In this document: positions 44,934 to 52,102 of the stretch, one piece after another
How positions within the stretch are numbered: the first letter of the stretch is position 1
Layout of the letters: each line of letters opens with the position of its first letter
Source of the DNA: Sulfotelmatobacter sp963788225
Lineage (GTDB): Bacteria > Acidobacteriota > Terriglobia > Terriglobales > Acidobacteriaceae
Direction of reading: 5' to 3'
NCBI GenBank assembly: GCA_963788225.1
Contig: CAWBGI010000002.1
Location: forward strand, 806,001-870,000
DNA: 64,000 nucleotides
Program-made: the position numbers and the translations under genes
Notes under the pieces: model-generated
What the model was told of the DNA's origin: nothing
Database searches by the model: none
What the model saw: the letters and a program-made list of their open reading frames with translations, nothing else

Positions 44934-45626
44934 ATGAGCACCGCAATTGCAACCGAGATCACCGGCAGAATTCCCCGCATCAACGACACTGCGCCTGACT
45001 TCACGGCCGAGACCACGCAGGGCACGATTCACTTTCACGAATGGATTGGCGACGGCTGGGCGATTTTGTTTTCGCATCCCAAAGACTTCACGCCGGTGTG
45101 CACCACCGAACTGGGCTACATGGCAGGACTGCAGCCGGAATTCGCCAAACGCAATACGAAGATAATCGGATTGAGCGTGGACCCAGTGAGCAGCCATGGC
45201 AAATGGGCCTCCGATATTGAAGAAACGCAGGGGCACAAGGTGAACTATCCGATGATCGGGGACCCCCAGTTGAAGGTTGCCAAGCTGTATGGCATGTTGC
45301 CGGCTGAAAGCGGGACCACTTCCGAGGGCCGTACGGCGGCGGATAATGCAACGGTGCGCACGGTGTTCGTGATCGGTCCCGATAAGAAGATCAAGCTTCA
45401 GCTTGCCTATCCCATGAGTACGGGCCGCAATTTCGACGAGATACTTCGCGTGGTCGACTCGATCCAGTTGACGGCGAAGCACAAAGTGGCCACACCGGTG
45501 AACTGGAAGCCGGGCGACGAGGTGATCATTCTGCCTTCGGTATCGAACGAGGAAGCGCAACAGAAATATCCGGGAGGGTGGAAGTCGCCGAAGCCGTATT
45601 TGAGGATTGTGCCGCAGCCGAAGTGA
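44934..45626 (+). CDS. Peroxiredoxin, Prx6-like (1-Cys type)
   Basis: A 230-residue cytoplasmic peroxiredoxin of the Prx6/AhpC-TSA group. The active-site block is HPKDFTPVCTTELGYM (peroxidatic Cys near residue 50). The long C-terminal part (VATPVNWKPGDEVIILPSVS) and YPMSTGRNFDEILRV are Prx6 signatures. The start at 44934 has AAGGAG 7 bases upstream. It reduces hydrogen peroxide and lipid hydroperoxides; the resolving thiol is supplied by another protein. It lies just upstream of the selenocysteine tRNA, but uses Cys, not Sec. Confidence 0.93.
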   Translation: MSTAIATEITGRIPRINDTAPDFTAETTQGTIHFHEWIGDGWAILFSHPKDFTPVCTTELGYMAGLQPEFAKRNTKIIGLSVDPVSSHGKWASDIEETQGHKVNYPMIGDPQLKVAKLYGMLPAESGTTSEGRTAADNATVRTVFVIGPDKKIKLQLAYPMSTGRNFDEILRVVDSIQLTAKHKVATPVNWKPGDEVIILPSVSNEEAQQKYPGGWKSPKPYLRIVPQPK

Positions 45627-45668
45627 CGCAGAAAGTCGGGGGCGGGCCGCCGGCTGGAAAAAAATCAA

Positions 45669-45698
45669 GCCACGGATTTGCGCGGATTCACACGGATC
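45669..45698. repeat. CACGGATT interspersed repeat (copy 2)
   Basis: GCCACGGATTTGCGCGGATT followed by CACACGGATC. Close relative of the copy at 24561-24590. It lies between the peroxiredoxin stop and the tRNA-Sec gene. Confidence 0.6.
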
Positions 45699-45753
45699 TT
45701 TGGTTTGCTGATACGCTCGTTACGATTCGTAGACAGCGAAGACCGTGGCTTGT

Positions 45754-45851
45754 GGAAGCGCATGCGGTCCGGTGATCGTCCCGGTCTTCAAAACCGGCGG
45801 GCGGCAGGTCTTCCTGTCGCCGGTGGGTTCGACCCCCACTCGCTTCCGCCA
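45754..45851 (+). tRNA. selC: Selenocysteine tRNA (UCA)
   Basis: A 98-nt tRNA with all hallmarks of bacterial tRNA-Sec. The acceptor GGAAGCG pairs with CGCTTCC, with G73 and an encoded CCA at 45849-45851. The D arm is a 6-bp stem with the 4-base loop CGGU (GCGGUC-CGGU-GAUCGU), anticodon loop CUUCAAA with UCA, and a long variable arm (about 20 nt). The T loop UUCGA follows a GUGGG stem. UCA anticodon, long variable arm and short D loop together leave little doubt. It reads UGA as selenocysteine with SelA, SelB and SelD, which are not in the window. Confidence 0.95.
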
Positions 45852-45867
45852 TTTTTCAAACCCTGGG

Positions 45868-46230
45868 TCAGGCGCTGCCGGCGTTGGTCAGAGCATCGAG
45901 GGCAGACATCAGGTTGGGAAACACCAGGAAAAATGGCTCCAACTTTGTAATTTCAAACAACTGTTTCACGCGTGGGTTGATTCCGCTCAAGGCCATCCGT
46001 CTGCCGGATTTTTGGCAACTCACATAGGTTCCGACTAGAGATCCCAGTCCGGTCGAATCCATGTAGGGAACGTGGCTTAGATCGAGAATAATGGTTCCGG
46101 CATTTTCTGATCGCAGGGCATTTTGGAAAGGCTGCGTAGTGCCCGCCGTCAACGGCCCGGTCAGGCGCAAGACGCGTTGTTCGGGGTTCGCGCCTTCAAA
46201 GCGCTCGATGGTTAGTGGCTCTGACAGCAT
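45868..46230 (-). CDS. STAS-domain anti-sigma factor antagonist-like protein
   Basis: A 120-residue single STAS domain. The phosphorylatable serine is in YMDSTGLGSL (S59), as in SpoIIAA/RsbV, and the strand-turn elements RVLRLTGPL and IILDLS fit the fold. It would switch by dephosphorylation through a partner kinase/phosphatase. No anti-sigma or phosphatase gene is adjacent, so the partner is unknown. It lies downstream of, and convergent with, tRNA-Sec. Confidence 0.9.
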   Translation of the reverse strand: MLSEPLTIERFEGANPEQRVLRLTGPLTAGTTQPFQNALRSENAGTIILDLSHVPYMDSTGLGSLVGTYVSCQKSGRRMALSGINPRVKQLFEITKLEPFFLVFPNLMSALDALTNAGSA

Positions 46231-46528
46231 TTCGAATTACTACCTCTGGAGATGCCTGGCCTGTTTGCCGAGACTGTACGAACCGCGGGATGCCGTCCGC
46301 ATAATACTATGCGGAACGAAACTTGGGACCGCCTTTCGCGACTGCCCTTTGTCTGCACTCTCTCGACTCTCACGGCATTAGTTAACCGGCCGCCTCGCTT
46401 CGCCCGGCTGAACCCTTCGGCTCCGCTCAGGGCAGGCTCACGAGGCGCCCGTTCCCACACGGGTTGGGCGGCCCGATGCGGCTGTCTCCACATGAGCATC
46501 TTGCAAGCCGGGACTTGGGTTCCGCTGC
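46231..46528. repeat. Gene-free gap with interspersed repeats
   Basis: About 300 bp without a gene. The stretch 46388-46494 is an inverted-orientation member of the GGAGACAGCCGCC repeat family: CGCCTCGCTTCGCCC.., CTCAGGGCAGGC.., GAGGCGCCCGTTCCCACACG and CGGCTGTCTCCACATGAGC. It is similar to 24781-24851. Confidence 0.65.
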
Positions 46529-48276
46529 TCACACCTTCACGCCAGCCTCGCGCAGCAGTTCCAGCTTTAAGCGCTTCTTCACGTCGCTATCGACGAACAT
46601 CACGCCATGATGCTGGCGAACGGGATGGATCTCGGTTCCCTCCATGCAGGCGCTTGATTCGGGCACGGTGCCGTCGCCGGCCAGTTCGGAGGATGAGCCA
46701 ACCCTGCGGCACAGGCCAGCCGCGTCGCATTCGAAGCGGACCTTGGTGGTCGTCTTCAGTCCATAGCCGAAGATGCAGACGGTGGGCACGGTGGAGTGAG
46801 CGGGGAGTTCGGCGCGAAACTCACGCGCTGCGGCCAGCAGTCCCCGCCGCTGTTCCGGCAGCCAGCTTCCGTTTCCTACCACATCCAAATGCGATCCTGC
46901 TGGAGAGGTAACACAGGGATACGCGGGCAGCAACTGATACGTGGACGGCCATGAAGCCATGGCCTCGCGGAATTTGCGATCGAGCAGGCCGAGGGGAGTC
47001 AGATGCACACCCTGCATCATGGTCACTAAGGTTTCGGGCGCGCCGGAATGCGGGCCACCCATGAGCACGAGCCGGCCGATTCTCTTCCCGCCGCCGAGAC
47101 ACTCCACATAATAGCGGCTGACCAGGCAGCCCAGACTGTGCGCGACAATCGTAATCGGCGCGGCGACCTTCCATTCGTCAAGAACCGCGGCCAGCTTGCG
47201 GGCGCTCGCCCTCGCGTCTTGTCGGGAGTCGTAGGCAAACTCCAGCAAGTCCCGGCCCCGCTCATAACCCAGATCCTCCACCAGATAATCAGTCAGGCCG
47301 CCATACTGCTGCATCTTGATGAAATTCGGAATGATGACGACTTCATCCAACAGGCCGCGCGGCTCCGAGCGGAGTGGACATGGCCAACTCTTCCACGTGC
47401 GTGAGCAGGTAGCGGACATTGGGCCAGACCAGTTGCTTGCCACGCCACAACTTGGAGCCTCCGAGACCCGGCACGATGACAACGGGGCGGCGCGCGGGCT
47501 TGAGCGCCTGGTCGATTATGGTGAGATCGTCGCAGGAGAAGCGCGCCTTATAGATGAGCCGCGCATCCCCGATGCGGATGGCGTCGCCATCCGCCAGCAC
47601 GTGCTTGTCTTTATCTATGCGCACGCCGCCGACCCGGGTGCCATTGCCGCTGTTCAAGTCCTGAATCGCGAAACCATCGCCGCGGCGCTCGACGCGGGCG
47701 TGGCGGCGCGAAACTCCGGGGCGGTCAAGCACGAGATCGTTCTCAGGCAAACGCCCGATGGTCAGCGTGTCGCGATCGAGCGCGACCTCCCAGGTTTTGC
47801 CGGCGGCGCGCACTGCCAGCCGGGCGACGTTCGTTTCCTCCACTTCCATTTGCAGGGAAATGTGCGAGAGCGCAGTGTCGACGTCGGCAATGGTGTCGAG
47901 CCGGGTCACCTGCTCCTCGGCTGCGGAAGCGCCCGCTTCGAAGCGCGCGGATGACGCCGCCCACCACCACGGTGTCGCCGGAGTGGAGCAGGCGGCGCTC
48001 CACGCGTACGCCGTTGATCCACGTGCCGTTAGGCGACCCGGCATCGACCAAGGTACAGCCCGACGCGGCGCACTCGATGAAGGCATGCCGGCGCGATACT
48101 TTGAGATCGCGCACGACGATGTCGCTGTTGGAGGCGCGCCCGATCGTGACCCGGGCCTTCGATAAGGTGAATTCCTGCCGGTTGTTCTCCGGCAGCAGCA
48201 GGGTGAGTCTTCCGTAGTTTCCCGGAATTAATGCCCCGCTGCCGAGATCGGCCTCTGGATGCTCCTGATCCCCCAT
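46529..48276 (-). pseudogene. FHA-FHA-LCAT-like lipase fusion, broken by two frameshifts
   Basis: One gene in three frames. From 48276 an FHA domain reads SKARVTIGRASNSDIVVRDL..VSRRHAFIE..GTWINGV. Near 47945 the frame changes at a CG run (CGCGCG; one CG pair may be lost). A second FHA follows (DTLTIGRLPENDLVLDRPGV, SRRHARVE, NSGNGTRVGG), then RRPVVIVPGLGGSKLW, the start of a lipase of the LCAT/PGAP1 group. Near 47367 the frame changes again (an extra G in CTCGGAGCC is likely), and the lipase continues with nucleophile IVAHSLGCLVSR, acid in GDGTVPESSA and His in HHGVMF to 46529. If the indels are real the gene is dead; if they are assembly errors it codes a ~580-residue phosphothreonine-reading lipase. 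FHA fused to a lipase is unusual. Confidence 0.8.
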
Positions 48277-48502
48277 AGGGAGATAGCTTACCGCAGCGCG
48301 TCGCCTTCAGCTGCGCGATTCGCATCAGGATGCCAGGTGGCTTTGTGCAGTGGAAATGTCTGTGGAAATCTTTCCCCTGCTAATAAATTTTGGGAATTTC
48401 CGCGAAAGATGCAGGTGTATGATCATCTTCCAACAGCCAACCAAGAGTCCGGGTGCGCATTGCGGGACGCAATCGGCCTAGAGTAGTGAGGGACGATCAT
48501 TT

Positions 48503-48673
48503 ATGGCAATGAATCAATCATCCGAGGAAGAGCCGCGTCCTGCGGCGATCGAGAAAAAAGCTTACGAGAAGCCGAGCTTTCGCTACGAGCAGGTCTTTGT
48601 GACCTCGGCGCTGTCTTGCGGCAAGATCATCAGCAGTCAGCACGGCTGCAACGCGAATACCTCAGCTTCATGA
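48503..48673 (+). CDS. RiPP precursor peptide candidate
   Basis: A 56-residue peptide. The start at 48503 has GAGGGA 9 bases upstream. Residues 1-19 are acidic then basic (MAMNQSSEEEPRPAAIEKK). A recognition-like block follows, AYEKPSFRYEQVF, with a YxxP (residues 21-24) of the kind bound by PqqD-type recognition domains in several RiPP leaders. The C-terminal part, TSALSCGKIISSQHGCNANT plus SAS, has two cysteines ten residues apart (C39, C49), is rich in Ser, Thr and Asn, and ends in serine. The stop overlaps the next start (ATGA at 48670-48673). Too short for similarity-based annotation; the call rests on the operon. The core probably starts after about residue 34-38. Confidence 0.7.
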   Translation: MAMNQSSEEEPRPAAIEKKAYEKPSFRYEQVFVTSALSCGKIISSQHGCNANTSAS

Positions 48674-49188
48674 CGCAGCCCGACAGCGCCATGCCGGATG
48701 GAAGCGCCGTGAAGTGCGAACTGGCGGCGGAGGTTCTGCGCTTATTCGGCACATTTCGTTTCGCCGCGACTGGCTGGAGCATGCTGCCTTCTATCTGGCC
48801 TGGGGAGACTTCGGTGGTCGAGCGGATCGAACCCGAGCAGGTTCGCATTGGGGAACTGGTTCTGGTGAGGCGCGAAGGCAGGCTCTGCGCTCATCGCGTC
48901 ATTGGGACGGCCGGCGATTCTCGGAATCCGCAGTGGATTACACAAGGAGATGCGCTGCCCGTGCCGGATCATCCCGTTGCTGGGAACGAGTTGCTTGGCC
49001 GCGTCGCTTACGTGATCCGGGCGGGAAAGTGCGTTGCAGTGCCCACGGAGTTGAGTGTGCCGGCGAAAGTAGTCGCAAAGATTGTGCGATCGTTTTTCGC
49101 AGCCAGCGCCCTCGTCTATCTGCATTCTTTAGTTCGAGCCCCAGAAATATCGCGTACAAGGGAATCGGTGCTTCCGTGCCAGGGCTAG
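48670..49188 (+). CDS. S26 signal-peptidase-like protein (Ser-His type)
   Basis: A 172-residue protein with the core of S26 signal peptidases: TGWSMLPSIWPGE (Ser37 nucleophile), GELVLVRREGRLCAHRVIG (His75) and WITQGDALPVPDHPV (acidic residues D94/D100), then LLGRVAYVI. The HRV and QGD..D elements fit the Ser/His type known in archaea, Gram-positives and the ER, not the Ser/Lys type of bacterial leader peptidase. A hydrophobic helix lies at the C-terminus (FFAASALVYLHSLV) with no N-terminal anchor. Translation starts with a 4-base overlap of the precursor stop. In this context it may cleave the leader; a SipW-like role is the alternative. Confidence 0.75.
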   Translation: MTQPDSAMPDGSAVKCELAAEVLRLFGTFRFAATGWSMLPSIWPGETSVVERIEPEQVRIGELVLVRREGRLCAHRVIGTAGDSRNPQWITQGDALPVPDHPVAGNELLGRVAYVIRAGKCVAVPTELSVPAKVVAKIVRSFFAASALVYLHSLVRAPEISRTRESVLPCQG

Positions 49189-50018
49189 CCACACAAGTCG
49201 AGCGTTACAGCGTGGTGATTGCGATCGGCGGTGTCCCCGTCCGGGTGAACACGGCTGATGCGGATTTTCTTGCGCTGCTGGAAGAGCGCTACGCCGGGTT
49301 CGTTATTGCGGCAACCGGCGAGGAAACACGGGCGGAATTCGAGTTCGATGTGGACCTGGCCGCGTCTGCCTTCGCCGATCCGGAGGCGGCTGTGAGCGTC
49401 ACGCACCGCTCTGGCCGTTGGCTCATGCAGCGGGGTGATTTCCGCGCCGAGTGGAATCCTGCGGCGCGCCGTGGCTGGATTCGCCAGACCGCGAATCCTT
49501 ATTCGATCGACGCCGTGCTGCGCATCACGCATACGCTAGTACTTGCCCGGCAGGGCGGATTTCTCTTGCATTCGGCCAGCGCCATCCGCAACGGGAAAGC
49601 ATTTTTATTTGCGGGCGTATCGGGAGCGGGGAAGACGACCATCTCGCGGCTCGCCCCCGCTGACGTTACTCTGCTTACTGATGAGATCTCGTACGTCCGC
49701 AAAGTGGACGCTTCCGCGAAGAGTGAAGGCTATGTTGCGTTCGGCACGCCCTTCACCGGGGAACTGGCGAAGCTGGGCGAGAATACGTCGGCGCCGGTGG
49801 CCGCGCTTTATTTGTTGGCGCAGGGCCCTGAGAATCGCATCGAGCCGGTGGGTGCGGCTGATGCGGGGCGCGAACTTCTGGCCAACATGCTTTTCTTTGC
49901 CGAAGATCAGGAGATGGTTCACCGGGTATTTCAGGCTGCGTGTGACTTCGTCCATCGCGTGCCGGTTTTCAGTCTTGCGTTTATGCCGGATGCGCGCGTA
50001 TGGGAGATGATTGGATGA
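49176..50018 (+). CDS. HPr-kinase-like protein of the RiPP operon
   Basis: A 280-residue protein resembling HPr kinase/phosphorylase-like proteins of RiPP clusters. The GTG at 49176 is the best start; it overlaps the upstream stop by 13 bases. An N-terminal domain (about 1-105) precedes the kinase core: GGFLLHSASAIRNGKAFLF (H132), P-loop GVSGAGKT (147-154) and TLLTDEISYV with the acidic residue. The HPr-binding portion of true HprK is absent, and no HPr or PTS gene is near. In lasso pathways such proteins phosphorylate the peptide. Substrate here is inferred to be the precursor, perhaps its terminal serine. Confidence 0.75.
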   Translation: MPGLATQVERYSVVIAIGGVPVRVNTADADFLALLEERYAGFVIAATGEETRAEFEFDVDLAASAFADPEAAVSVTHRSGRWLMQRGDFRAEWNPAARRGWIRQTANPYSIDAVLRITHTLVLARQGGFLLHSASAIRNGKAFLFAGVSGAGKTTISRLAPADVTLLTDEISYVRKVDASAKSEGYVAFGTPFTGELAKLGENTSAPVAALYLLAQGPENRIEPVGAADAGRELLANMLFFAEDQEMVHRVFQAACDFVHRVPVFSLAFMPDARVWEMIG

Positions 50019-50374
50019 GCATGACTACGAAACGCTATATCGCACGCAGTCCACGCATCGCCGCCCGCATGCTGGGGGAAGAGATGCTGGTCATGGCGGG
50101 GCAGGGGTCGACGCTGTTCACGCTGAACCCTACCGCGACCATTCTCTGGCAAGCAGCCGATGGGGCCACGCCTCTCGATGAGATCGTCGAGCGCCGCATC
50201 TGCACCGAATTCGAAGTGCAACCCGAAGAAGCCTTGCGTGACGCCGAAGCGCTGGCCGAGGATTTGGCGAAGCACGGCATTCTGCTGATCTCAGAGCAGC
50301 CCATCTCGAAGCCGGTCGCGTCTGTGCAGGGGTTAGAACAGGGGTTAGAACAGGGGTCAGGACAAAAACGATGA
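50015..50374 (+). CDS. PqqD-like RiPP recognition protein
   Basis: A 119-residue winged-helix protein of the PqqD family, which binds RiPP leaders and presents them to a radical SAM enzyme. The ATG at 50015 overlaps the kinase stop (ATGA). The fold signature is visible: MLVMAGQGSTLFTLNPTATI, LWQAADGATPLDEIV, then EALRDAEALAEDLAKHGILL. The C-terminal tail holds a short DNA repeat (GGGGTTAGAACA twice) coding GLEQGLEQG, not seen in most PqqD proteins. Recognition of the YxxP block of the precursor is the likely job. Confidence 0.85.
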   Translation: MSMTTKRYIARSPRIAARMLGEEMLVMAGQGSTLFTLNPTATILWQAADGATPLDEIVERRICTEFEVQPEEALRDAEALAEDLAKHGILLISEQPISKPVASVQGLEQGLEQGSGQKR

Positions 50375-51519
50375 GCGCCTTAATGCAGGACGTGAGCGAG
50401 CGGGCGCTGCGGCTGGGCGTTCCTCTCAGCGTGCAACTGGATCTCACCTATCGCTGCAACGAGAAGTGCATTCACTGCTACCTCGACCATGACGATCACG
50501 GCGAGATGACCACGATTGAGATCAAGCATTTGCTCAAGGAGATGGCCGACGCCGGCGTTTTCATCCTCACCCTGAGCGGCGGCGAGATCTTCCTGCGCAA
50601 GGATCTTTTCGAAATTCTGGAATACGCGCGCGCCCTCACGTTCTGCATCAAGCTCAAGACCAATGCCGTGCTGATTCGCGAAGCGCAGGCGGCGCGCCTG
50701 CGTGATCTCGGCGTGGAGTCGGTTCAGATCAGCATTTACTCGCACCGGCCCGAGGTGCATGACGCCATCACGAAAGTTCCAGGCTCGCTGCGGCGCTCGA
50801 TCGCTGCGATTCGGTTTCTGCGGGCGCAGGGCTTGAAGGTCGTCATCGGCAATGTGCTGATGACCCAGAACATGCAGGATTATCACGGGGTGCGGGCGCT
50901 GGCCGAGGAGATCGACGCCAGATACACTCTCGACCCGACGATCACCCCGATGATGGATGGCGACCGTTCCATCCTCAAGCTCAATGCGGACGAATCCGCG
51001 CTGCACAATCTGTTTCGCGATGAGTATTTTGTCGGCAACGCCGAAGAGTTCTGCGCGCCGCCGCCCGCGCCCAATGACAATGAAGAGAGCATGGCGTCCT
51101 TGCCGTGCAGCGCCGGCCACACCGCCTGCTACGTTTCTCCTTACGGCGAGTTTTATCCCTGCGTTCAGTTTCCCTTGTCGTGCGGCAATGTGCGGCAGCA
51201 GCGCTTCATCGATATCTGGCGCAACTCTGAGAAGCTGAAAGAGGTTCGATCGATTCGCTTGCGCGATCTTTCCAGTTGCTCGCAGTGCGCGCACGGCTCG
51301 ACCTGCACTCGATGCCCCGGCTTGGCGTTTATGGAAGGGAATATGCGCGGGCCTTCTACGGCGGACTGTGAGAAATCCTACGCGCGGACCGGGATTCCGT
51401 CGGTTAATTTGCTGGCGAAGAAGCTGGCGAATAAAGAGAAGGCCTCGCCGCCGCGGCTGGTGCAGATTCAGATCGTCCCTGCGATCACGGGCAGCAGATT
51501 ATCCAGCATAGGCGCCTAG
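50371..51519 (+). CDS. Radical SAM / SPASM peptide-modifying enzyme
   Basis: A 382-residue radical SAM enzyme with a SPASM extension. The cluster motif is CNEKCIHCY (C29, C33, C36). The GGE motif is LSGGEIFLRKDLFEI, and the SPASM cysteines lie in CSAGHTACYVSPYGEFYPC, then CGNV.., CSQCAHGSTCTRCPG. Its ATG overlaps the PqqD stop (ATGA). SPASM enzymes modify RiPP precursors (thioether, C-C, epimerisation, side-chain oxidation). The two cysteines of the precursor make a thioether or C-C crosslink plausible; the reaction cannot be read from sequence. Two auxiliary clusters are expected. Confidence 0.88.
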   Translation: MSALMQDVSERALRLGVPLSVQLDLTYRCNEKCIHCYLDHDDHGEMTTIEIKHLLKEMADAGVFILTLSGGEIFLRKDLFEILEYARALTFCIKLKTNAVLIREAQAARLRDLGVESVQISIYSHRPEVHDAITKVPGSLRRSIAAIRFLRAQGLKVVIGNVLMTQNMQDYHGVRALAEEIDARYTLDPTITPMMDGDRSILKLNADESALHNLFRDEYFVGNAEEFCAPPPAPNDNEESMASLPCSAGHTACYVSPYGEFYPCVQFPLSCGNVRQQRFIDIWRNSEKLKEVRSIRLRDLSSCSQCAHGSTCTRCPGLAFMEGNMRGPSTADCEKSYARTGIPSVNLLAKKLANKEKASPPRLVQIQIVPAITGSRLSSIGA

Positions 51520-51622
51520 GGGGCCGCGGGAGCGCGGTGTAAGATCCCTAGCCGAAAGGCTATGCGCGAATTTACGTTTCTTTGCCTTCCTTCAAATCTC
51601 TCAGTCATGCGAAATTAGTTGC

Positions 51623-52102
51623 ATGCCTCTCGTCATTCGTCCGTCACGAATTCATTCGGCTGGCGTGTTCACCACCACGCCAATTCGCAAAGGTACCCGC
51701 ATCGTCGAGTATGACGGTCCACGCATCACCCCGGAAGAAGCCGACCGGTTGTACGACGGCGCCCCCCGCACTTACCTGTATGGTTTAGAGGACGGCAGGA
51801 CAGTGATCGACGGGGAAGGGCTGGGCGCTTACCTGAACCATTCCTGCGATCCCAACTGTGAGATCGATGAAATCAAGAACCGGGCGTGGATCTTTGCCAT
51901 TCGCGACATCGCCGCCGGTGAAGAACTGCTTTGGGACTACAACCTCTATGACGACGAAGACCCCGCGCCCTGCCACTGCGGTTCGCGGAAATGCCGCGGG
52001 ACAATGTATTCGCGGGAATGGATGGCCAAGATGCGGCGCAAGGCGCAGAAGAAGAAGTCCGCGGAGCAAGCAAGGTATAAGTCTACGAGCGGCATTCGCT
52101 AA
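51623..52102 (+). CDS. SET-domain methyltransferase
   Basis: A 159-residue protein with a full SET domain: GVFTTTPIRKGTRIVEYDG, the NHSCDPNC motif, and GEELLWDYNLY. A post-SET-like zinc motif follows (CHCGSRKCRGTM). SET enzymes methylate lysines using SAM; bacterial members are rare and often horizontally acquired. The start has no obvious ribosome-binding site. It lies about 100 bp after the radical SAM gene on the same strand and converges with the RND pump, overlapping its stop by 4 bases. Whether it acts on the RiPP peptide (for example on K18, K19 or K41) or on another protein is unknown. Confidence 0.85.
   Translation: MPLVIRPSRIHSAGVFTTTPIRKGTRIVEYDGPRITPEEADRLYDGAPRTYLYGLEDGRTVIDGEGLGAYLNHSCDPNCEIDEIKNRAWIFAIRDIAAGEELLWDYNLYDDEDPAPCHCGSRKCRGTMYSREWMAKMRRKAQKKKSAEQARYKSTSGIR

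Noticed and set aside
45627..46230. A selenoprotein next to the tRNA-Sec
   Set aside because: The adjacent peroxiredoxin has cysteine at the active site and ends in TGA after the full domain; no gene with an internal TGA was supported.
48714..49175. N-terminal extension of the HPr-kinase-like frame
   Set aside because: It overlaps the S26 gene in another frame and is low-quality (Arg-rich) sequence; the fold begins after 49176.
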